Shown: positions 1-6,585 of the stretch, in pieces | Layout: each line of letters opens with the position of its first letter | How positions within the stretch are numbered: the first letter of the stretch is position 1 | From: Lentimicrobiaceae bacterium | GTDB lineage: Bacteria > Bacteroidota > Bacteroidia > Bacteroidales > SKPS01 | Direction: 5' to 3' | Length of the DNA stretch: 7,833 nucleotides | NCBI GenBank assembly: GCA_007119395.1 | Contig: SKPS01000292.1 | Span: forward strand, 1 to 7,833 | Notes under the pieces: generated by a model | What the model saw: the letters and a program-made list of their open reading frames with translations, nothing else | Database searches by the model: none | What the model was told of the DNA's origin: nothing | Position numbers and translations under genes: made by a program

Positions 1-2
1 AT

Positions 3-1522
3 ATTGAGGTGCGTCTCAACAACCTGGACGCTCCCGGGGCCAGCACCCCCTCTTTTACACAGAAACCAATCCTTAACCTCTGTGTTAACCAAACCCAGTG
101 CTTCAACCTTGGTGCAGTGGATCCCGATGGTGACTCACTCTCTTACTCCCTGGTTACACCGATGACCAACGGAAACACGGGTACCGTGAGTTGGATTTCT
201 CCCTCTACCGCACAGCAACCATTCCCATCCAACCCGGCCATATCTTTGAATCCGGTCACCGGAAACCTTTGTATGACACCTACTGTGAACATTATCTCCC
301 CATGGCAATGAAAGTAGAAAAGTGGCGCAACATTGGCGGCGTGCAAACCCAAGTTGGTACCATGTACCGTGATATCCAGATCCAGACCCTGGTGTGCAAT
401 AACCAGCTGCCGGTACTGAGTGGTATAGATACCACCATGACCAAGGGCTACGATCCCAATGACACCATCTTTATGTTGGAGTTCTGTGTTGGTGATACCG
501 TTGAGTTCACCATCTGGGGATATGATGCTGATACTTACAACCCCGTGTGGGGCGAACGTCACATTTTCTCCATCAGCTGGAACAACGGAATTCCGCAAGG
601 CACCTTTCATCCGATGTACAACAACACCGATTCTGCCAGGGCCAGCTTTACATGGGTGCCCGGGTTAAACGATGTAAGCAATATACCCTATTGCTTCACG
701 GCCACCATCGCCGACGGCGCATGCCCTCTGAACGGTGTACAGGTGTACGCTTACTGCGTGCTGGTCAAAGGGTTCCAGATGAGCGCCGGCAGCGACACAC
801 TCCTCTGCCAGGGCGAATCAGTCTCTTTCCAGGCCACCTCAACAGTACCCGTTGACATGTACCAATGGTTTGTTAATGGAGTGCTTACAGGGCCTCTGTC
901 CAATGAATCAGAATTTGTGTTCCATAGCAGCAACCATGCGCCGGGAACCTATATTATCGCTGTAGAATCACCCAACCACGCCACACCACAATGCCCCGGA
1001 AAAGGGGACGCAGTGGTGGAAGTGGTGTACCAGCTAACCCCTAACCTGGGCGGTAACCAAACCCTCTATGACCCCAACCCGGTGGTGCTGGATGCTGGCC
1101 CGGGCACTCTCTACCATTGGACTACCGGTGAAACCACACAAACTATTACCGTATTCGTATCAGATCTCTACGGAGTAGAAGTGGATGGCAGCAACGGTAC
1201 ACGCTGTACAGGCTCCGACCAGGTGTACATTGAATACCTGATCGGTATTGAAGAAGAAACCAAAACTCACACGATGGAGATATCCCCCAATCCAACTGCC
1301 GGTCAGCTACATATCTCCTTTGGCGACAACATCGCTACCCGGATATCAGGCGCACTCTACACCCCGGAAGGGAAAAAAGTGCATGCCTTCACAGCCGCTG
1401 ATGATGCGATCCAAAACCGGCTCATTACTCTGGAAATTGGTCACCTCGCCAATGGCCTCTACATCCTCCGGGTGGAAACACCACACGGTAGTGTAAGCCA
1501 AAAGGTGGTGCTGCAAAAATGA
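3..1522 (+). CDS. T9SS-secreted Ig/cadherin-like surface protein, 5' partial, apparent frameshift near 300
   Basis: This is the C-terminal part of a secreted or cell-surface protein; the start lies left of the window. The first frame is open from base 3 (IEVRLNN...) and runs to a stop at 309-311. The second frame carries the rest from the ATG at 302 to TGA at 1520-1522, and one missing base near 298-301 joins them. About 500 residues are visible. They hold two copies of a cadherin/Ig-like module (cues DPDGDSLSYSL and later CVGDTVEFTIWGYDAD, with paired cysteines), then an Ig/PKD-like stretch at about 770-1240. The last 82 residues (from 1274) are a type A T9SS sorting domain, with ISPNPTAG, GKKVHAF and NGLYILRVET and a basic end. 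In this family that domain directs export by type IX secretion and surface attachment. The ligand or role is unknown. ATG 302 has no ribosome binding site or signal peptide, so a separate gene there is unlikely. The CDS call is firm; whether the gene is intact is not. Confidence 0.85.
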
Positions 1523-1536
1523 TCCTGACATCAACC

Positions 1537-1580
1537 AAAGAGCCCGCACTCCTCTACGAATGCGGGCTCTTTCCTTTTTT
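1537..1580 (+). terminator. Rho-independent terminator after the surface protein gene
   Basis: There is a perfect 12-bp inverted repeat: AAAGAGCCCGCA at 1537-1548 and TGCGGGCTCTTT at 1561-1572, with a 12-nt loop, followed by CCTTTTTT. It starts 14 nt after the stop codon of the + strand gene. Read on the - strand the stem is the same, but only three T's follow it, so it could act weakly for the converging TonB receptor gene. Confidence 0.92.
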
Positions 1581-1639
1581 AATATGATCTCTGATCTGTG
1601 CAGATAATAAAGGCTGGTGTGGAGTTCGATGAGCGCTTT

Positions 1640-4048
1640 CTAAAACCTTACGCTCAATCCTCCCATCAGATGGAAACCTGCTTGCGGGAAGAGTCCGTCC
1701 ATGGTTCTGTGCTCACCACCCTCATAATAGCGGTAAATCCATCCGTTAGACACATACTCTTCCCCAAGAATATTGTTCAGCAACAGGTGAAACTCCACGT
1801 TGCTCACATGCTGCGTGTTGAGAACATACCTGAAGTGAATGTTGTGCACCAGCCATGGATCAAGCATGCGCTCTGAACTACCGGTGTTGTCAAGATACTG
1901 ATTGCCAACATACTGGTTTACCAGTGAGATTTGCAGGTTTTGTACAGGGGTAACCCTGAAGATGTTGTTGGCAATCACAGAAGGGGAGAAGGCAATGGTG
2001 GTGTTCCCCAGTGGCTCCACCTCCTGACTCCAGGTGTCCCAGTTGTCAACATAAGCCGTGAAGTCCAGAATGGTGTTCCGGCTGAACGTAGCATTGGCTT
2101 CCCAGGTGATCATGGAAGTGGGACGCCACGCTGCCGCCAACTCAATACCTGTACGGTAACTCCGCTCAACATTGGTCATAATGGGAGCACCTACCTGGTT
2201 GATCTCACCTGTCAACACAAGCTGGTCAGTGTAATACATCAGATACACATTGGCACTCACAGCTATATTCTGACTGCCATAGCGGTGACCTGCCTCTGCG
2301 TTGTACAGTCTTTCGGCACGCGGTAATTCACCCTCAGGCGCATCCGTGAAATTCTTCCTGTTGGGCTCACGATGGGCAATGCCCGAGAAGAACCAACTCT
2401 CATGCCTGTCGTTGAACCGATAGCTCATACCCGCTTTAGGGTTGAAGAACAGATAATCGTGCTGCTGACTCACATCCCGCAGATCATCATCAAAGCCATC
2501 AATCACATAGTCGATATACCTCACCTGGGCATCACCAAAAAGCACCAATTTGGGTGTGAGACGATAGAGGTATTTCACAAAGGTATTGGCATCCCTCTTC
2601 AGTCCGTTGTTGAAATACCACTCATGGTCTTTGTCCACCTCTCCGGGATGTTGTATCCAGGGCAAAGTGCCGAAATGGTCGCCATCATAAATATTTGCAG
2701 CACCACCAATGGTGAGCTCCGATTGGGCTGCTGAACGTATCAGCGACCAGGTGGCGCCATAGAAGGTGTTGTCAAGCCATTTGCGCTGGATCAGGTCTGA
2801 CCTGCGGATGGTGTCGTTGCCGTACACTACATTGGGTAACCCGTAGTTGCTCAACCTGCGGTTGGTTTTATACCCTTCATAAAATCCGAGACCGGTGGTG
2901 GCATGCAGTGCCATGTTCAGGTTCCATTGGCTGCTCAAACGATGGATCAAATGAAGCTGGTAGTGGTTTTGTCTGTAGTCATCCACCTCGTTATCGTAAT
3001 ACCTCACCTCCCCGTCAGGACCATAATAGATCCCCAGCGGATTGAAAGTTCTGTTGGTGTCAAGCACTTCAGAAGGGATGCCGCTCCAGGCAAGATAGGT
3101 CCTCTCATGGCCCAACATCACCACCCCTTTGAGAATGGTGCGCTTGCCGTAATAGCCGCCGGAAAGGTATAAACTGTTGAGGTTCGCAAATGCCCGGTCG
3201 ATAAAACCGTCTGAAGTGATACGTGAGAAACGCCCATCGAATGCAAATCGGTTCTCCATTAACCCGCTGCCAAAGCCAACACTCGTTCTCATGGTGTTAA
3301 AAGAGCCTCCCATCATAGAGGCATGGGCATACGGCTTTGGATTGAGCTGCTCAGTGCGGATATTCACAGATGCACCAAATGCACCCGCCCCGTTGGTGGA
3401 TGTGCCCACACCACGCTGTATCTGCACCTCCTCGATGGAAGCCGCAAAATCAGGCATGTTCACCCAGTATACCGCATGCGACTCAGGATCATTCAATGGA
3501 ATACCATTGATGGTGACGTTGATACGATTCTGGTCTACACCCCTGATACGCATGCCGGTATAGCCAACACCCGTACCCGCATCGGAAGTGTGTACTACCG
3601 ACGGTTGAACCGAAAGGAGAAAAGGGAGATCCTGGCCCAGATTGATGCTCCTGAGCTCCTCACGCTGTACCGTCGTAGAAGCACCCGGCACCTGCTCCGA
3701 TCCACGAACCGCCGTAACAATAAACTCCTCCGACATGTGCACACGCGCCTCAAGGGATACCTCAATCACCACCTTGTCACCCAATAAGGTAACCATCTCC
3801 TCATAAGGCGTGAAACTAACATGCGATACACGTAAAGTGTACTCCCCCGCCTCTACACGACTGAAAACAAACTGACCACGCGAATCGGTAAAAGTACCCC
3901 GATAGCTGTCGTCTAAAAAAACATGCGCACCGGCTACTCCCTCCCCGGTCGCATCATCACGCACCGTGCCCTCTAAGGTCACCTGCGACATCAATCCCGC
4001 TATGGGTATCAACACCATAGCCATCAACAAAATAAATACTCTCTTCAT
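1640..4048 (-). CDS. TonB-dependent outer-membrane receptor, probable thiamine uptake (riboswitch-controlled)
   Basis: This is an 802-residue outer-membrane active transporter that would move its substrate into the periplasm using TonB/ExbBD energy. Residues 1-21 are a signal peptide (MKRVFILLMAMVLIPIAGLM). About 23-100 form a carboxypeptidase-regulatory-like domain (LEGTVRDDATGEGVAGAHV, DSRGQF). A TonB-box-like EEFIVTAVR lies at 107-115, and the plug at about 118-232 has MRIRGVDQNRINVTINGIPLND and GAGAFGASVNIRT. The rest is a 22-strand-type barrel ending in an aromatic residue (LSVRF). Length is normal for the family. The ATG at 4046-4048 was chosen because it follows the purine-rich AAAAAGAAGAAG and begins the signal peptide; an in-frame start at 4147 lies inside the riboswitch. 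Substrate is inferred from the TPP riboswitch in its leader, not from the protein. THI-element-controlled receptors of this type are known in Bacteroidetes. No pnuT-like or kinase gene follows. Receptor identity is very sure, the thiamine role fairly so. Confidence 0.95.
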   Translation of the reverse strand: MKRVFILLMAMVLIPIAGLMSQVTLEGTVRDDATGEGVAGAHVFLDDSYRGTFTDSRGQFVFSRVEAGEYTLRVSHVSFTPYEEMVTLLGDKVVIEVSLEARVHMSEEFIVTAVRGSEQVPGASTTVQREELRSINLGQDLPFLLSVQPSVVHTSDAGTGVGYTGMRIRGVDQNRINVTINGIPLNDPESHAVYWVNMPDFAASIEEVQIQRGVGTSTNGAGAFGASVNIRTEQLNPKPYAHASMMGGSFNTMRTSVGFGSGLMENRFAFDGRFSRITSDGFIDRAFANLNSLYLSGGYYGKRTILKGVVMLGHERTYLAWSGIPSEVLDTNRTFNPLGIYYGPDGEVRYYDNEVDDYRQNHYQLHLIHRLSSQWNLNMALHATTGLGFYEGYKTNRRLSNYGLPNVVYGNDTIRRSDLIQRKWLDNTFYGATWSLIRSAAQSELTIGGAANIYDGDHFGTLPWIQHPGEVDKDHEWYFNNGLKRDANTFVKYLYRLTPKLVLFGDAQVRYIDYVIDGFDDDLRDVSQQHDYLFFNPKAGMSYRFNDRHESWFFSGIAHREPNRKNFTDAPEGELPRAERLYNAEAGHRYGSQNIAVSANVYLMYYTDQLVLTGEINQVGAPIMTNVERSYRTGIELAAAWRPTSMITWEANATFSRNTILDFTAYVDNWDTWSQEVEPLGNTTIAFSPSVIANNIFRVTPVQNLQISLVNQYVGNQYLDNTGSSERMLDPWLVHNIHFRYVLNTQHVSNVEFHLLLNNILGEEYVSNGWIYRYYEGGEHRTMDGLFPQAGFHLMGGLSVRF

Positions 4049-4051
4049 CAC

Positions 4052-4078
4052 TTCTTCTTTTTGGTTTATAAAGAAGAA
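4052..4078 (-). promoter_or_regulatory. Hairpin sequestering the ribosome binding site of the TonB receptor gene
   Basis: On the - strand TTCTTCTTT (4078-4070) pairs perfectly over 9 bp with AAAGAAGAA (4060-4052), leaving a 9-nt loop ATAAACCAA. The 3' arm is the purine-rich ribosome binding site ending three bases before the ATG at 4048. This is a good candidate for a translational expression platform of the TPP riboswitch. The pairing is seen; the regulatory role is inferred. The stem is A/U-rich, so its stability is moderate. Confidence 0.55.
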
Positions 4079-4100
4079 TGGTGAACAGGAAAAACCATTC
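4076..4100 (-). promoter_or_regulatory. Alternative leader hairpin overlapping the RBS sequestor
   Basis: On the - strand GAATGG (4100-4095) can pair with CCATTC (4081-4076) over 6 bp, with a 12-nt loop. A pyrimidine-rich TTCTTTAT follows, so it may be a weak intrinsic terminator. It shares bases 4076-4078 with the RBS-sequestering stem, so the two cannot both form fully. Its 5' arm (ATGGT, 4098-4094) can also pair with ACCAT (4123-4119) at the 3' edge of aptamer stem P1. This is a possible link between ligand binding and the leader fold. Confidence 0.35.
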
Positions 4101-4121
4101 GTTAAACTATGTTCAATCATG

Positions 4122-4207
4122 GTAACCACACTTCCCTTCGCCGGCACTACCCGGATCAGGTTCTATGGGTATGATCTCAGCCCGTGATATTGGGGCACCC
4201 CTGTTAC
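4122..4207 (-). ncRNA. TPP riboswitch (THI element) aptamer
   Basis: Read on the - strand, the conserved THI-element blocks occur in order: AGGGGTGC (4202-4195), GCTGAGA with CTGAGA at 4180-4175, ACCC (4170-4167), GAACCTGATCCGGGTA (4163-4148), then GCCGGCG and AGGGAA (4137-4132). GTAAC (4207-4203) pairs with GTTAC (4126-4122) to close the P1 region, and GCCC/GGGC forms P2. The optional P3 stem is essentially absent. The usual UAAU of the P5 loop reads TAGT, a single change. The element lies about 70 nt before the start codon of the TonB receptor gene, so thiamine pyrophosphate should repress that gene. The end points are approximate to a few bases. Confidence 0.96.
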
Positions 4208-4216
4208 TTGATGCGG

Positions 4217-4259
4217 CAAAAATACAAAATTATTACATCATAACAGATCCTTTAACAAA
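4217..4259 (-). promoter_or_regulatory. Bacteroidota-type promoter for the riboswitch and receptor gene
   Basis: On the - strand there are two adjacent perfect TAnnTTTG boxes (the Bacteroidota -7 element): TAATTTTG at 4232-4225 and TATTTTTG at 4224-4217. A TTTG (-33-like) lies at 4259-4256, 23 nt upstream of the first box; this is slightly long against the usual spacing of about 20. Transcription would begin just before the aptamer at 4207, which is the expected arrangement. Confidence 0.55.
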
Positions 4260-4282
4260 ACAACAACAAACCCGGTTCTGCG

Positions 4283-5659
4283 CTAAAAGAAATACTCCAA
4301 CCGCAGCCTGAATTGTGAAAAATCGTTCAGCCTGCTGAACATGCCATCCCCTTTGCCCTGAAAAACTACAGCAGCCACCGAAAGCGTCGTGTTCAGGTTG
4401 GGTTGCCATGCCACTTCCGGCATATAGATAATGGCATGGTTGTCTTCTATTTGCTGAAAATCGCTGATGATAAAAGCCCCATTAACAGGAACCACTGTGA
4501 TCCGGTCCTGAAACAGCGGCAACTCATAACGTATAAAGAAATAATTATCAAGGTTTTGCCTTCCATGTTCATGAATAAACCCTTTCAGAAACTGAATATT
4601 CAGGTACGACCCGTTGGCGAAGTGGTAATCGGCTCCTACCAACCATTTGAGATAGGGTTCCGTTTTGTCGACCAGCATGGAGTCGATGATGATCGGGGCG
4701 GTGGCTCCCGGAAACAGAGGTGTAACATCAGTCTGCATCACCAGGTCTTTGTCAGGGAAGTGGAGTGCTGCTTCACCCCATACCCCGACACCTGCCAAAC
4801 TAGTCGCCATGTCGAAGCCTGCTACATGGTAACGGGCAAAGCGAAGGTGTGAGTGGATGTCGAGATACCCTGGTTCCTGTCCGGGTGCGAGGGTGTTCAT
4901 CGAGGCATAGGGGAGTCCGTCTCTGACCAGTTGGTAGCTGAATGAGAAATCCACCCCTTTTAAAAACCCTTTTGCCCTGAGCCCTGCGGCAGCCTGGGGA
5001 CCGAGCCCCGGCAGAGGCATCACCACAGTATCGGTCAGGTTGCCGGGCAACAGCCCCATGGGCAACTCAAGCGGTGGCGTCAGGATATCAGAAAACACCC
5101 CTACAGGGAGCATCGCAGTTCTGAAACGTGGTAGAAAGACGGCCTGCAATGAGAAATCCTGCCAGGGATACCATGTGAGGGATACCCCGTCAGCACCCCG
5201 CTTTCTGCCAAAGTCGAGCAGATCCTCCATGTCGGGTGCATTCAGCAGGTCAGTGGGCCCTATCCCGTCTGCTGTGCCCCATCCCACATGCTGCCGACCA
5301 ATGATCACATCAAACCCCTTCGCAGGAAAGTCCCGCAACTCAACCCACATCTCACGCAACTCAGCCTGAAAAGGATCACTGATGCCCTTGTTGTATAAAT
5401 GCGACATCTGCGTTACCTCAGGAATGCCAATGCTGCGAGCCCATAAAGTGGTGTGGAAACGGGAACGATCAGAAAAACGCTGATCCAACCGTAAACTGAG
5501 ACGATGCTCACTCCATACCCAGTCGTTCCCGTTGCCCAGAAGAAAACGTCCATCCCCCTCGTACCGCCCACCAAAAGAGATGTTTGATGCATCCTGCCCC
5601 CATAACCCAGCAGAAACCATCAACAATACCAAAGAGATCCATTTGCCTGCATGTACCAT
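4283..5659 (-). CDS. Outer-membrane beta-barrel protein of an RND/LolA-like export set
   Basis: This 458-residue protein is predicted to form an outer-membrane beta-barrel. Residues 1-22 are a signal peptide (GKWISLVLLMVSAGLWGQ) with likely cleavage before DASN. The remainder alternates polar and hydrophobic residues in strands and ends in RLRLEYFF, a typical barrel C-terminus. The stretch at about 118-140 (VIIGRQHVGWG, ADGIGPTDLLN), followed by a WYP strand near 163-165, resembles the barrels (DUF1302-like) found beside RND exporters and LolA-like proteins; this is from memory, not a search. The ATG at 5657-5659 lies 4 nt after the stop of the LolA-like gene, and its likely ribosome binding site AAGGGGG sits in the last codons of that gene, so the two are probably translationally coupled. 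A likely role is the outer-membrane end of a lipid or hydrophobic-compound path. It could also be a plain porin. Cargo is unknown. Confidence 0.85.
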   Translation of the reverse strand: MVHAGKWISLVLLMVSAGLWGQDASNISFGGRYEGDGRFLLGNGNDWVWSEHRLSLRLDQRFSDRSRFHTTLWARSIGIPEVTQMSHLYNKGISDPFQAELREMWVELRDFPAKGFDVIIGRQHVGWGTADGIGPTDLLNAPDMEDLLDFGRKRGADGVSLTWYPWQDFSLQAVFLPRFRTAMLPVGVFSDILTPPLELPMGLLPGNLTDTVVMPLPGLGPQAAAGLRAKGFLKGVDFSFSYQLVRDGLPYASMNTLAPGQEPGYLDIHSHLRFARYHVAGFDMATSLAGVGVWGEAALHFPDKDLVMQTDVTPLFPGATAPIIIDSMLVDKTEPYLKWLVGADYHFANGSYLNIQFLKGFIHEHGRQNLDNYFFIRYELPLFQDRITVVPVNGAFIISDFQQIEDNHAIIYMPEVAWQPNLNTTLSVAAVVFQGKGDGMFSRLNDFSQFRLRLEYFF

Positions 5660-5663
5660 AATT

Positions 5664-6404
5664 CTACCCCCTTAAACGTCTTACTGTAAATGCATCATTG
5701 CTCAACCCTGTGTCATATTGAACATCCGTCGTACGGATCCGGGTACTCGTGTTGCGGCGTAAGTTGCGCATCTCAATTTGCTCTGTGTTCCAATAACGCC
5801 CAACCCGCTTAAAAGTATAGGTGGCCTCTTTCACCTGACGGTTGCCACGATCATAATACTCCATCGTCTCCGGATAAAAATGCTCACGGTTAACACGTAC
5901 CACAATCTTCGAGTAATCAGACCTGCCGCGAGGCTTCAGCTCTAAAATAAACGCCCCCGGCTCCGTGCGTAAAAGGCGTGGAGTGTATTTCTGTGAAAAA
6001 GGAACCGACTCCATGTCCTCATAGGTGAGATCGGTGCCCGCAAAATTCTGGTTCTTGGCACTCGCAGCAATACGCCGCTCACGGCCAAATGCAGGTAGAT
6101 AAACATACATCACATCGTTCGGTAACGACAAAAAGGCAATGCCCGCCTGTGATGCAGGTGAGGTGAAACGGACAAGCCGCCGGTCTGTCCCCTTCTGCTT
6201 AAATGTGGCCTCCCGAACCTCCTGCCTGCCACTGCGGTCAATCACCGTAATACTGTAACGACCCTTTATGTCCTTCGGCGCATACATCACATCATCCATG
6301 CGGGTTAATATGGTTGATGCATCCTGAAGTGATGCCCCAAACAGAATACCCAACACCATAATGGCCGCCGGTAACAATACAATCCGTCTGGTTCTTGTCT
6401 TCAT
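5664..6404 (-). CDS. LolA-like periplasmic lipid/lipoprotein-binding protein (outer membrane lipoprotein-sorting family)
   Basis: This 246-residue protein would act in the periplasm as a carrier for a lipidated or hydrophobic cargo. Residues 1-26 are a signal peptide (MKTRTRR then LLPAAIMVLGILFGA). There is no lipobox cysteine, so it should be soluble. The family core is at about 88-131: FLSLPNDVMYVYLPAFGRERRI followed by FAGTDLTYEDM, matching the pattern of LolA-like proteins that travel with MMPL/RND pumps. A later block has a strand pattern with FYPETMEYYDRGN. I chose the ATG at 6402-6404, which follows AAAAAGAGA at normal spacing and starts the signal peptide; the ATG at 6410 is two codons upstream and abuts that sequence. 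The frame stays open to 6650, but that would overlap the RND gene and put a basic, low-complexity tail before the signal peptide. Its place between pump and barrel supports a shuttle role. The true cargo is not shown. Confidence 0.88.
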   Translation of the reverse strand: MKTRTRRIVLLPAAIMVLGILFGASLQDASTILTRMDDVMYAPKDIKGRYSITVIDRSGRQEVREATFKQKGTDRRLVRFTSPASQAGIAFLSLPNDVMYVYLPAFGRERRIAASAKNQNFAGTDLTYEDMESVPFSQKYTPRLLRTEPGAFILELKPRGRSDYSKIVVRVNREHFYPETMEYYDRGNRQVKEATYTFKRVGRYWNTEQIEMRNLRRNTSTRIRTTDVQYDTGLSNDAFTVRRLRG

Positions 6405-6585
6405 AATCATTCTCTTTTTAAGGTTTATACTTGATGCTATTTGTTGATATTCTGGTTTATGATGATGATATTTTTTTTTGATGAGCTTTATATACATGAT
6501 AGTTCTCATTTTTCGGTTGATAATAAGTGTTACCTCCTCTCTAACGCTGCGCTTCAAAGTAGGCATTTTGAAAACTGTTGAGCCT
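6405..6585 (-). other. Inter-cistronic gap between RND and LolA-like genes
   Basis: This is a 181-nt leader, A/T-rich in its half nearer the LolA-like start and unlike the rest of the operon. On the - strand it contains AGAGAGGAGGTA (6542-6531) with no ATG, GTG or TTG at a usable distance, and a run of nine A's (6479-6471). It ends in TATAAACCTTAAAAAGAGA before the LolA-like start. The frame upstream of the LolA-like gene stays open throughout but reads as low-complexity, basic sequence. I see no convincing small gene, terminator or promoter here. Confidence 0.5.

Noticed and set aside
143..610. 155-codon open frame on the - strand
   Set aside because: It is antisense to the well-supported surface protein and has no recognisable motif.
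302..1522. Independent gene starting at the ATG at 302
   Set aside because: No ribosome binding site or signal peptide precedes it, and it begins in the middle of a module continued from the upstream frame.
3323..3787. 154-codon open frame on the + strand
   Set aside because: It is antisense to the plug domain of the TonB receptor; its arginine- and histidine-rich make-up is typical of a shadow frame.
4049..4147. N-terminal extension of the TonB receptor starting at 4147
   Set aside because: It lies across the TPP aptamer's 3' part and leader; the signal peptide and ribosome binding site point to the ATG at 4048.
4205..4214. Ten-base repeat TACTTGATGC at 4205 and 6428
   Set aside because: It is a single short match in A/T-rich leaders and can be explained by chance.
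4270..4280. AACCCGGTT palindrome as a terminator for the barrel gene
   Set aside because: It leaves no loop and is too short to form a stable hairpin with a T-run.
4403..4852. 149-codon open frame on the + strand
   Set aside because: It is antisense to the barrel gene, with no signal, domain or ribosome binding site.
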